Below are positions 17,377 to 25,848 of a stretch of 64,000 bases of DNA, one piece after another; position 1 is the first letter of the stretch, and every line of letters starts with the position of its first letter. The DNA is from MH13 sp040219355 (GTDB taxonomy: Bacteria > Pseudomonadota > Alphaproteobacteria > Rhizobiales > MH13). The translations under genes and the position numbers were made by a program. The DNA lies in assembly GCA_040219355.1 (NCBI GenBank), contig JAVJSN010000017.1, forward strand, positions 186,001 through 250,000, written 5' to 3'. The notes under the pieces were generated by a model. That model ran no database searches. It was not told the origin of the DNA and worked only from the letters and a program-made list of their open reading frames with translations.

Positions 17377-18927
17377 CTAGAATATCGCGGCAGGCAACCA
17401 GGTGGCGATCACCGGGAACGTCCAGATGAGCAGCACGCCCACAGCCTGAAGCGCGATAAAGGGTGCAACACCTGCGTAAATGTCGGTGGTGGCGATTTCT
17501 TTGGGCGCTGCCCCACGCAAGTAAAACAGTGAGAAGCCAAACGGTGGCGTCAGAAAGCTTGTCTGCAGGTTGATGGCAATCAGAACACCAAGCCAGATAG
17601 GGTCATGACCCATCAGGATCAGGCTCGGTGTCACCAGCGGCAACACGATCACTGAGATCTCAACAAAATCCAGGAAGAACCCCAAGACGAAAATGAAGAG
17701 CATGCAGAACAGCAGCGCGCCGGTCGCGCCGCCTGGCATGTCTGACAACAGATCTGCCACGCGCTCTTCACCGCCAAGTCCAATAAACACCAGCGAAAAG
17801 ATCCCTGCTGCCAGGATAGTGGCGAAGATCATCGCGGTCATCGTCAGCGTCGATGTCATCGCTTCGTGGATCACTTTTGCTCGTATGCTGGCTCGTATGG
17901 CGAAGAAAACGGCGACGGCGCCAATCAACACCAAAACCGCATAGGCCGCGCCAGCAAGGTAAGCGCTAAGGTCCAGATCGGTGCGTTGCAGGCGTACCGG
18001 AAAAAGCCCTGCAAGGATGCCAACCGTAACAAGTGCTGCTGTGCCCAAGAGGATGAGGCGTCGGTCCACGCCCAACCGGAAGCCAGCCATCAACAGCGTT
18101 CCTACGGCGCCAACAGACGCCGCCTCAGTTGGCGTTGCAATGCCGCCGAGGATCGAGCCAAGTACAGCAAAAATCAAAAGCACAGGCGGGACGACAGCCT
18201 GTACCACTTCGGCGCTATTGGGCTTGGCAAGATCAGCTGGGGCGGGGGGCATATCGCCTGGCCGCAGAGCCCCGCGCACAAGAATGTAGAGCAGATAGAG
18301 GCCAACCAGCAGTAACCCGGGCAACAAGGCCGCCGCAAAAAATTGTCCAACCGAAAGAGCCTGCACAGAGAAGGTGCCTTGCTCATACTGAGCCTGCTGA
18401 TAGGCGTTCGACATCACGTCGGCCAAAATGATGAGCAGGGTGGAAGGCGGGATGATCTGTCCCAGCGTTCCGGCGGTGCACACGATGCCGCTGGCCACGC
18501 TTTTGCTGTAGCCGGCCCGCAGCATGGTTGGCAGTGCGATCATGCCCATGGCGACCACTGTCGCGCCGACAATGCCGGTGGACGCCGCCAAAAGCGCGCC
18601 AACCAGAACCACCGAAATGCCAAGACCGCCTCGCAACTGGCCGAACAGGCGGCCCATTGTGTCCAGCAGGTCTTCGGCGATGCGGCTTTTTTCCAGAATT
18701 GCACCCATCAGCACAAACAGCGGAATGGCGATCAGCACCTGATTGCTGATGAGACCGAACACGCGTTGGCCCATGGCGCCAAGCAGCGAAATATCCATCA
18801 CGCCAAGGGCCCAGCCCAAATAGGCAAAAGCGATGCCGATACCAGCAATGCTGAAAGCGACTGGAAAGCCGAGAAGAATGGCGACGATCAACGCCGCAAA
18901 CATGATCAGATCGAGATACTCAGCCAC
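17377..18927 (-). CDS. TRAP transporter large permease (DctM), hut-linked
   Basis: A 516-residue DctM-type protein, longer than the usual 430 residues because of extra hydrophobic sequence in the middle (about 235-345). That insertion is typical of the branch paired with TakP-like binding proteins. The conserved LLAASTGIVGATVVAMGMIALP and IPPSTLLIILADVM segments are present. The start is GTG, sharing one base with the DctQ stop (TAGTG). It would form the sodium-driven transport channel in the inner membrane. It is the last gene on the strand that carries hutI-H-G-U, so it may belong to the histidine-utilisation operon. Confidence 0.92.
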   Translation of the reverse strand: MAEYLDLIMFAALIVAILLGFPVAFSIAGIGIAFAYLGWALGVMDISLLGAMGQRVFGLISNQVLIAIPLFVLMGAILEKSRIAEDLLDTMGRLFGQLRGGLGISVVLVGALLAASTGIVGATVVAMGMIALPTMLRAGYSKSVASGIVCTAGTLGQIIPPSTLLIILADVMSNAYQQAQYEQGTFSVQALSVGQFFAAALLPGLLLVGLYLLYILVRGALRPGDMPPAPADLAKPNSAEVVQAVVPPVLLIFAVLGSILGGIATPTEAASVGAVGTLLMAGFRLGVDRRLILLGTAALVTVGILAGLFPVRLQRTDLDLSAYLAGAAYAVLVLIGAVAVFFAIRASIRAKVIHEAMTSTLTMTAMIFATILAAGIFSLVFIGLGGEERVADLLSDMPGGATGALLFCMLFIFVLGFFLDFVEISVIVLPLVTPSLILMGHDPIWLGVLIAINLQTSFLTPPFGFSLFYLRGAAPKEIATTDIYAGVAPFIALQAVGVLLIWTFPVIATWLPAAIF

Positions 18928-19421
18928 TATGAGGTCTTTCCAGAGAAGAGACGAACCAGCGCGGAGATCGATTGCAAGATCACAAGAACGCAGAACAGCG
19001 GGATCAGCGTTTTTAGCAGAAAGACACCTTTGATTCCGCCAACAGACAGTGGCCCCTCAAAAATGGCCCAGGCATTCCTCACTGAAGGCCACGACCAGTA
19101 GAGAAGCGCCAACATAGATGGAAGTAGAAGGAAGAGGTGGCCGAAAATGTCGATGCGCCGACAAGTCTGCGGCGTGGCCTTGGCGTAAAACACATCGACG
19201 CGAACATGCTTGTCCACCAACAGCGTGTATCCCGCACCAAGCATGAACAGAGTGGCATGGAGATAGAGCACGCTTTCCTGCACGGCGATGGAGTTCACGC
19301 CAAAGATGTAGCGGCCGAGCACAATGGCAAACTGAATGAGGACCATGAACAGCGCCAACCACCGCAGCATGTGCGCGGTGGTTGTGTTGATGTGGTCAAT
19401 CACAGCCGCAATGCGTTCCAT
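18927..19421 (-). CDS. TRAP transporter small permease (DctQ), hut-linked
   Basis: A 164-residue protein with four predicted transmembrane helices, matching the DctQ family. I chose ATG 19421 because GGAGGG sits immediately upstream; an in-frame extension to 19466 has no such site. The segment GRYIFGVNSIAVQESVLY is the family's conserved first-loop region. It supports assembly and function of the large permease downstream, with which it shares one base. The binding-protein gene lies about 60 bases upstream. Confidence 0.9.
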   Translation of the reverse strand: MERIAAVIDHINTTTAHMLRWLALFMVLIQFAIVLGRYIFGVNSIAVQESVLYLHATLFMLGAGYTLLVDKHVRVDVFYAKATPQTCRRIDIFGHLFLLLPSMLALLYWSWPSVRNAWAIFEGPLSVGGIKGVFLLKTLIPLFCVLVILQSISALVRLFSGKTS

Positions 19422-19481
19422 GAGCCCTCCGCGGCTGATCGCGAAGGCGCGCGCGGGTCCGCGCACGCCTTCTCTTGGTGT

Positions 19482-20567
19482 TTAGTAGCCCATAATGCCT
19501 GCGCGGGCGTTCATCTGACCATTGTCAGCATAGGTCATGTACCCGCCGACGCTATCGCGATAGGCCACAAAGCTTTCCGTGATTTCTTTGACCAGCGCAT
19601 CATCATCCTGACGCAGCTCATCAATCACCTCGCCAGCCGCCACGCCCATCGCCGCAATAACATCCTCTGGGAACATCCTGACAATCACGTCGTGCTCCTC
19701 AACCAAGCTCTTCAGTGAGAGTGCATGTTTGGTGGTGTATTCAGTCCAAACAGGGTTGTAGAGGCTTTCGCAGGCAAAGCTGACAGCCTGTTTTAGGTCG
19801 TCTGGAAGGCCGTTGAACACATCGGCGTTCACGCCGCATTCTTCGGCTGATGAGGGCTCACCAACGCCTGGCCAATAGTAGTTCTTGGCGACCTGGTAAT
19901 AGCCTAGAGCGCTGTCGGTCCACGGGCCGATAAACTCGCCAGCATCCAAAACACCTGTTTGCAGGGCTTGGAACATGGCCGGGCCTGACATTGCTTCGCT
20001 GGCCATGCCAAGTTTTGTTGCCATCTCAGACGCCAGACCCGTGGTGCGAAACTTCAGCCCGCGAAGATCTTCAACAGAATTGATCTCATCGCGGAACCAA
20101 CCACCCCATTGAGGGCCGGAGTTGCCGCACAAGAACGGCTTGATGCCAAACCGACCATACATCTGGTCGTAGAGAGCTTGACCGCCACCATGATAAAGCC
20201 AGCCAAACTGTTCGTCAGCGCGCAAGCCAAACGGCTGCGAACCGAAAAGCAAGATGCCTTTGGATTTCGATCCCCAGTAGGCGGGAACCGCGTGATAAAG
20301 CTCAGCTGTGCCCTCGCTCACGGCATCGAACACGCCGCGACCTGGAACCAGCTCGCCAGCAGCAAAGAGGTTAACCTCAATGCGACCACCAGACAGGGTG
20401 GCGATGCGGTCGGCGAGGTTCTGAGCAGCGACACCTGGTCCAGGCAGGTTTTTCGGCCAAGCCGTGACCATCTTCCATTGGCGGATATCCTGCGCGATGG
20501 CAGGAGTCGCCAGAGCTGTTGCCGCGGCACCAACCGCGCCAGCCTTCAAAAATGTCCGTCTTTCCAT
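19482..20567 (-). CDS. TRAP transporter substrate-binding protein (DctP, TakP-like), hut-linked
   Basis: A 361-residue periplasmic solute receptor with a twin-arginine-type leader (ERRTFLKAGAVGAAATA, cleavage near AIAQ, residue 26). The motif pattern SQPFGLRADEQFGWLYHGG and GPQWGGWFRDEINS, followed by GLKFRTTGLASE, resembles TakP, the receptor for 2-oxo acids. It starts 37 bases after hutU on the same strand, with GGAGAA upstream of ATG 20567. Co-location with the hut genes suggests that the ligand is histidine, urocanate or a related carboxylate. TakP-like sequence would instead predict a keto or hydroxy acid, so the ligand is open. Confidence 0.9.
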   Translation of the reverse strand: MERRTFLKAGAVGAAATALATPAIAQDIRQWKMVTAWPKNLPGPGVAAQNLADRIATLSGGRIEVNLFAAGELVPGRGVFDAVSEGTAELYHAVPAYWGSKSKGILLFGSQPFGLRADEQFGWLYHGGGQALYDQMYGRFGIKPFLCGNSGPQWGGWFRDEINSVEDLRGLKFRTTGLASEMATKLGMASEAMSGPAMFQALQTGVLDAGEFIGPWTDSALGYYQVAKNYYWPGVGEPSSAEECGVNADVFNGLPDDLKQAVSFACESLYNPVWTEYTTKHALSLKSLVEEHDVIVRMFPEDVIAAMGVAAGEVIDELRQDDDALVKEITESFVAYRDSVGGYMTYADNGQMNARAGIMGY

Positions 20568-20604
20568 TGATCATTCTCCGTTTTGGTCATTGAGCGAAAA
20601 CAAG

Positions 20605-22275
20605 TCAGTCAAGTATTGCGGGCAGTTTCAGTCCATGTTCGCGTGCGCAGTCACGCGCCGTCTCGTATCCAGCATCCGCATGGCGCCATACGCCGCTGGC
20701 CGGGTCGTTCCACAAAACCCGTTCAATCCGTTTGGCTGCCTCAGGTGTGCCATCGGCGCAGATAACCACACCGGCATGCTGGCTGAACCCGATTCCAACA
20801 CCACCACCGTGGTGTATGCTCACCCAAGTCGCGCCCGATGCGGTATTCACCAAAGCGTTGAGCAGCGGCCAGTCGCTTACGGCATCTGAGCCATCAAGCA
20901 TGGCTTCGGTTTCGCGGTTGGGGGAGGCCACGGAACCGCTGTCCAAATGATCTCGGCCGATGACGATGGGCGCCTTCAGCTCGCCGCTGGCCACCATCTC
21001 GTTGAAGGCTAGCCCGGCGCGATGGCGATCACCCAGACCGATCCAGGCGATCCGCGCTGGCAAGCCCTGAAAGGCGATGCGGTCCTGCGCCATATCAAGC
21101 CAGTTATGCAGATGGGCATTGTCCGGGAAGAGCTCTTTCATCTTCGCGTCGGTTTTGAAGATATCCTCAGGGTCACCGGACAGAGCACACCAGCGGAACG
21201 GGCCGATGCCACGACAGAACAGTGGGCGGATATAGGCCGGCACAAAGCCTGGGAACGCGAAGGCATTTTCCAGACCTTCGTCCAGCGCGACCTGGCGAAT
21301 GTTGTTCCCATAATCAAGCGTCGGCACGCCGGCGTTCCAGAAATCGACCATGGCCGCCACATGCGTTTTCATGCTCGCGCGGGCCGCTTTTTCGACCTCT
21401 TTAGGGTCGTTTTCCTGCTTGGCCTTCCACTCAGCAATCGTCCAACCTTGAGGCAGATAGCCGTGGGTTGGATCGTGAGCTGACGTTTGATCGGTAACAA
21501 TGTTCGGGCGGACGCCACGGGCATAGAGGTCCGGGAAAATGTCAGCCGCGTTGCCAAGCAGTGCGACAGACTTGGCTTCACCTGCTTTGGTCCAGCGCTC
21601 GATCATGGCCAAAGCCTCGTCAAGGCTGTCGGTTTTTTCGTCGATGTAGCGGGTGCGAAGTCGAAAATCGATGCTGTCTGGATTACACTCAACAGCCAGG
21701 CAACACGCACCAGCCATAACGGCCGCAAGCGGTTGGGCGCCACCCATACCACCTAGACCGGCGGTCAGGATCCATTTGCCTGTCAGATCACCATCATAGT
21801 GCTGGCGGCCTGCTTCTGCGAAGGTTTCATAAGTCCCTTGAACGATGCCTTGGCTTCCAATGTAGATCCAAGACCCGGCGGTCATCTGGCCGTACATAGC
21901 CAGACCTTTTTTATCGAGGTCGTTAAAATGGTCCCATGTCGCCCAGTGCGGCACCAAGTTGGAGTTGGCAATCAACACCCGCGGCGCATCGCTGTGAGTT
22001 TTCACCACTGCGACCGGCTTGCCTGATTGCACGACCAGCGTCTCGTCGTCTTCAAGCTCCTTTAGGGTGTCGACAATCAGGTCAAAATCTCTCCAGGTGC
22101 GCGCCGCGCGACCGATCCCACCATATACCACCAGCTCGTGCGGGTTCTCGGCCACATCGGGGTGAAGATTGTTCATCATCATCCGCAGTGGCGCTTCGGT
22201 CATCCAGCTTTTGGCGTTTAGTTCTGGGCCGGTCGGTGGATAGATGTCGCGGCTGTTCTTGCGCGGGTCGCTCAT
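20605..22275 (-). CDS. hutU: Urocanate hydratase
   Basis: A 556-residue urocanase, full length. NAD-binding glycines appear in LTAGLGGMGGAQPLA, and the active-site cysteine lies in the family motif RPLFCRGIGPFRW. It converts urocanate to imidazolone propionate using tightly bound NAD. The start overlaps the hutG stop (ATGA), placing it as the fourth gene of hutI-hutH-hutG-hutU. It is followed 37 bases later by the TRAP binding protein. The expected controlling site is the palindrome upstream of hutI at 25815-25834. Confidence 0.97.
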   Translation of the reverse strand: MSDPRKNSRDIYPPTGPELNAKSWMTEAPLRMMMNNLHPDVAENPHELVVYGGIGRAARTWRDFDLIVDTLKELEDDETLVVQSGKPVAVVKTHSDAPRVLIANSNLVPHWATWDHFNDLDKKGLAMYGQMTAGSWIYIGSQGIVQGTYETFAEAGRQHYDGDLTGKWILTAGLGGMGGAQPLAAVMAGACCLAVECNPDSIDFRLRTRYIDEKTDSLDEALAMIERWTKAGEAKSVALLGNAADIFPDLYARGVRPNIVTDQTSAHDPTHGYLPQGWTIAEWKAKQENDPKEVEKAARASMKTHVAAMVDFWNAGVPTLDYGNNIRQVALDEGLENAFAFPGFVPAYIRPLFCRGIGPFRWCALSGDPEDIFKTDAKMKELFPDNAHLHNWLDMAQDRIAFQGLPARIAWIGLGDRHRAGLAFNEMVASGELKAPIVIGRDHLDSGSVASPNRETEAMLDGSDAVSDWPLLNALVNTASGATWVSIHHGGGVGIGFSQHAGVVICADGTPEAAKRIERVLWNDPASGVWRHADAGYETARDCAREHGLKLPAILD

Positions 22276-23060
22276 TGAGGCTTCCAGTTATTCAACGTTT
22301 GAAGAATTGTTTTCAGGTGGCGGCGAAGGCCCTCGGCCAAAGAAGGTTCGTAGGTCCAAGGTGACCGTTCGAGCATGTAGGTGGATTGCGCCAACTCCAT
22401 TTGGATCGCATGCCAGCCTTCACTCGGGCGGCCATAGTGGCGGGTTGTCCAACCGCCTTTGAAACGGCCATTGACCGTGGAGGTGTATCCGTCGGCGCGT
22501 GAGCAAATGTCCTGCACCGCAGTCTCGATCACTTTGTCGCATGTGGCGCCGATGTTTGTGCCAATGTTGAAATCCGGCAATTTGCCATCGAACAGAAACG
22601 GGATGTGCGAGCGGATGGAGTGGCAATCATAGAGGATGGCGAAACCATGGATGGCCTGCACACGGCTTATCTCAGCCTCAAGCGCCGCATGGTAGGGCGC
22701 GTGATAGAGGCTCTGACGGCGCGCTATCTCTGCGTCATCGGGTTCCTGACCGTTCCTGTAGATGGCGTTGCCATCAAAATCAGTGGTCGGACAAAGACCC
22801 GTTGTGTTTTGCCCCGGGTAAAGGCTTTGCCCACTTGGGTCACGGTTCACATCGATCACATAGCGATGGATTGTCGTACGAATGCTTGAAACGTTCTCGA
22901 CCAAGCCGGAATAAAGGTCGTGAATGTGCCAGTCGGTGTCGGCGATCTCATGGCCGCGCGCATTCAAACGAGCTGCACAGTCCTTGGGCAGATCAGTTCC
23001 GGTATGCGGCAGTCCAAGAACCAGCGGGCTTGAACCCTGTGTAACCTCAAGAAACGTCAA
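22272..23060 (-). CDS. hutG: N-formylglutamate amidohydrolase
   Basis: A 262-residue member of the N-formylglutamate amidohydrolase family, full length. Conserved pieces are LVLGLPHTGTDLP at the N-terminus, IHRYVIDVNRDPSG, and the metal-site region YDCHSIRSHIPFLFDG. With HutF it completes the five-step histidine pathway, releasing glutamate and formate. The start is a TTG that overlaps the hutH stop (TTGA), which implies translational coupling. No ATG is available nearby in frame. It ends with a 4-nt overlap with hutU. Confidence 0.93.
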   Translation of the reverse strand: MTFLEVTQGSSPLVLGLPHTGTDLPKDCAARLNARGHEIADTDWHIHDLYSGLVENVSSIRTTIHRYVIDVNRDPSGQSLYPGQNTTGLCPTTDFDGNAIYRNGQEPDDAEIARRQSLYHAPYHAALEAEISRVQAIHGFAILYDCHSIRSHIPFLFDGKLPDFNIGTNIGATCDKVIETAVQDICSRADGYTSTVNGRFKGGWTTRHYGRPSEGWHAIQMELAQSTYMLERSPWTYEPSLAEGLRRHLKTILQTLNNWKPQ

Positions 23061-24577
23061 TACACCAACACCACTTCAGTTGCTTTGATCAGTTCGCCAT
23101 TGGTCACCAAGGCGGCAGCGGCATGGATATCGGTTGAGAGGTAACGGTCTTCTCCCAGCGGCGGCACAGCTGTGCGAAGTTTGGTGATGGCCGCTTGCAA
23201 GCGCTGCGAGGTTTCAAGCGGTGCACGGGCAGCGATCCCTTCAGCACCACAGATCGCTTCAATGGCCAAAATGACCGACAGATTTTGCGTCATCTTGCGC
23301 AGGCGCCGTGCCCCGTGGGCGGCCATGCTCACATGGTCTTCCTGATTGGCAGACGTCGGCGTGCTGTCGGTCGAGCATGGGTTGGCCAAATGTTTGTTCT
23401 CGCTCATCAGCGCGGCTGACGTGACCTCGGCGATCATCAGGCCGGAGTTGAGACCAGGGTCGGGCGTCAAGAAGGGCGGAAGATCAAACGATAAGGCTGG
23501 ATCGACCATCAGCGCGATCCGGCGCTGCGCAATGGCGCCCACTTCGGACACGCCAAGCGCGATCATATCGGCGGCAAAGGCGACGGGCTCAGCATGGAAA
23601 TTGCCGCCAGAAACGATCTCACCGGTCGACGATAAAACCAATGGATTGTCGGTGACGGCGTTGGCTTCGGTTTCCAGCGTTTGCGCGGCAAAGCGAAACA
23701 AATCGACGGCAGCGCCCGTCACCTGCGGCTGACAGCGGATGCAGTATGGGTCTTGAACCCGGTTGTCGCCATCGCGATGGCTTTCGCGGATAGCGCTGCC
23801 TTGCATTAGCTGCGACATAGCATCGGCCACGTCTATTTGGCCGCGATGACCGCGTAGTTCATGGATTTGAGGCGTTAGCGGAGCTGTTGACCCCATGATG
23901 GCATCGGTCGACATTGCCGATGTGACGATCGAGGTGCTCGCCATGCGCCAGGCATCAAACAAGCCAGCCAAAGCACAAGCGGTGGAAAACTGGGTGCCAT
24001 TGATCAATGCCAGACCTTCCTTGGGCCCAAGCACCAAAGGAGTGAGTTTTGCGCGCTCCAAAGCTTCTCCGCCAGGCATCCGCGTGCCGTCAAAAAAGGC
24101 TTCACCTTCGCCGATAATCACCGCTGCCATATGCGCCAGCGGAGCAAGATCACCTGATGCCCCGACGGACCCTTGAACCGGAACAACGGGGATGACGCCC
24201 CGCTCGAGCATCGCTTCGATCAGTGCGCAAAGGTCCCACCGAACGCCAGATGCCCCTCGGCCCAGCGAAAGGAGCTTGAGTGCCATCATCAGCCGCGTTG
24301 TCGGCTCTTCCAAGGGTTCGCCAACGCCGCAGCAGTGCGACAGGATCAAATTGCGTTGCAGGCGCGAGGTGTCCCCGGTCGGAATTTTCACTGAGGCCAG
24401 TTTCCCAAAGCCGGTGTTCACCCCGTAAATCGCTTGGTTACCCAATGAGGCCTGCAACACGGCTGCTGCTGAAGCGTCGACGCCCGCTTTGGCGGACGGA
24501 GCGAGGCTGGCAACGCCACCACCGCGCCAAAAAGCTTCCAACTGAGCAATAGATGTCGCGCCCGGTTCTAGGATCAT
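23057..24577 (-). CDS. hutH: Histidine ammonia-lyase
   Basis: A 506-residue lyase, the usual length for HutH. The Ala-Ser-Gly triad that cyclises to the MIO cofactor is present in GSVGASGDLAPLAH. Other landmarks are YGVNTGFGKLA near residue 55 and QEDHVSMAAHGARRL near the C-terminus. It deaminates histidine to urocanate, the first step of the pathway. ATG 24577 overlaps the hutI stop (ATGA). A longer in-frame extension to 24706 runs into hutI and is not needed. Confidence 0.97.
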   Translation of the reverse strand: MILEPGATSIAQLEAFWRGGGVASLAPSAKAGVDASAAAVLQASLGNQAIYGVNTGFGKLASVKIPTGDTSRLQRNLILSHCCGVGEPLEEPTTRLMMALKLLSLGRGASGVRWDLCALIEAMLERGVIPVVPVQGSVGASGDLAPLAHMAAVIIGEGEAFFDGTRMPGGEALERAKLTPLVLGPKEGLALINGTQFSTACALAGLFDAWRMASTSIVTSAMSTDAIMGSTAPLTPQIHELRGHRGQIDVADAMSQLMQGSAIRESHRDGDNRVQDPYCIRCQPQVTGAAVDLFRFAAQTLETEANAVTDNPLVLSSTGEIVSGGNFHAEPVAFAADMIALGVSEVGAIAQRRIALMVDPALSFDLPPFLTPDPGLNSGLMIAEVTSAALMSENKHLANPCSTDSTPTSANQEDHVSMAAHGARRLRKMTQNLSVILAIEAICGAEGIAARAPLETSQRLQAAITKLRTAVPPLGEDRYLSTDIHAAAALVTNGELIKATEVVLVY

Positions 24578-25782
24578 GACTTGATCACCCCGCCAAAAAC
24601 ACGGGTGTGGAGCGGGTTGATTCCAATACCGTAGGCAAGTTCTCCAGGCTCTTGGACATTCCAGATCGCTAAATCGGCCCGATTGCCTGTCGCGATGACA
24701 CCGCAATCATCCAGTGCCAATGCGCGCGCGGCATGGCATGTGGTGCCTGCCAGTGCCTCTGCCGGAGTGAGACCAAACAGCGTGCAGGCCATGTTCATCG
24801 CCAGCAAAAGCGATCCGAGCGGGGAGGAGCCAGGGTTCCAATCGGTGCCAACAGCCATAGGAACATTGTGGTCGCGAAAGGCCTGTACAGGTGGCTTTTG
24901 CGTCTCGTGTAGGGTGTAGAAAGCGCCTGGCAACAGCACGGCGACACTTCCTGCCCGCGCCATGGCTAGGGTATCTGCCTCGCTGGCATATTCGACATGG
25001 TCCACAGACAGCGCAGCGAACCGCGCAGCCAATTGTGTGCCGCCAATGTTGCTCAGCTGGTCAGAGTGAAGCTTAACCGGTAGGCCAAGCTCGCGAGCTT
25101 TTTCAAACACCCGTTCGATTTGGGCTGCGTTGAAAGCGATGCCTTCACAGAAGCCATCCACCGCATCTACCAAGCCCTCGGTATGTGCCGCATCAAGCGC
25201 CGGGATGCACACTGTATCGATGTAGGCATCAGCATCCATTCCATCAGGCACTGCATGGGCGCCAAGGAAGGTGGTTATCACCCGGATTGGGCGTTGCTCG
25301 CCGATCGTGCGAGCCACACGCAGCATTTTGAGTTCTGTTTCGAGATCAAGGCCGTAGCCTGACTTAATTTCGATGACCGAAACGCCTTGCACGATCAAAG
25401 CATCTGCACGTACCAACGCTGAATCCAGCAAATCGGTTTCGCTTTGGTTACGGGTTGCCGAAACGGTTGAGACAATACCGCCGCCCGCGCGGGCAATTTC
25501 CTGATAGCTTGCCCCGTTCAAGCGCATCTCAAACTCGCGCGAACGGTTGCCCCCGTAAACAATGTGAGTGTGACAATCGATGAGAGCCGGTGTGATCAAT
25601 CGACCATCGCAGGGAATCTCTTCAAGGCTTGCATAACGCTCCGGTTGATCACCAGATGGTCCAACCCAAGCAACATACCCGTTATCAACGACGAGTGAGG
25701 CATCCCGAATCAACCCGTATACATCGGTGCCCGGGGCCATTGTGGCGACCTTGGCATCGACAAGAATGTATGGGTTCGACAT
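24574..25782 (-). CDS. hutI: Imidazolonepropionase
   Basis: A 402-residue amidohydrolase-superfamily enzyme, full length. The metal-binding HxH is in PALIDCHTHIVYGG, and KLHSDQLSN and VDHVEYASE carry later metal ligands. It opens the imidazolone ring to N-formimino-glutamate. I chose ATG 25782 over a frame extension to 26022, because the extension runs through the divergent promoter and into hutF. It is the first gene of the minus-strand hut operon, 33 bases from the presumed HutC operator. Confidence 0.96.
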   Translation of the reverse strand: MSNPYILVDAKVATMAPGTDVYGLIRDASLVVDNGYVAWVGPSGDQPERYASLEEIPCDGRLITPALIDCHTHIVYGGNRSREFEMRLNGASYQEIARAGGGIVSTVSATRNQSETDLLDSALVRADALIVQGVSVIEIKSGYGLDLETELKMLRVARTIGEQRPIRVITTFLGAHAVPDGMDADAYIDTVCIPALDAAHTEGLVDAVDGFCEGIAFNAAQIERVFEKARELGLPVKLHSDQLSNIGGTQLAARFAALSVDHVEYASEADTLAMARAGSVAVLLPGAFYTLHETQKPPVQAFRDHNVPMAVGTDWNPGSSPLGSLLLAMNMACTLFGLTPAEALAGTTCHAARALALDDCGVIATGNRADLAIWNVQEPGELAYGIGINPLHTRVFGGVIKS

Positions 25783-25814
25783 GGGTTGTTCCGTATAAAG
25801 ATCGTGCTTATCAT

Positions 25815-25834
25815 TAATATGTAGATACATATTA
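25815..25834. promoter_or_regulatory. Probable HutC operator between hutI and hutF
   Basis: TAATATGTA-GA-TACATATTA is a 20-bp inverted repeat with perfect 9-bp arms. It lies midway in the 66-bp space between the divergent hutI and hutF genes. HutC/GntR-type repressors recognise dyads built on TGTA and TACA half-sites, and hutC is the last gene of the hutF operon. One site could control both directions, and hutC itself, through urocanate induction. The link is inferred from position and half-site type. Confidence 0.8.
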
Positions 25835-25848
25835 TTGTCAATGGAGTG

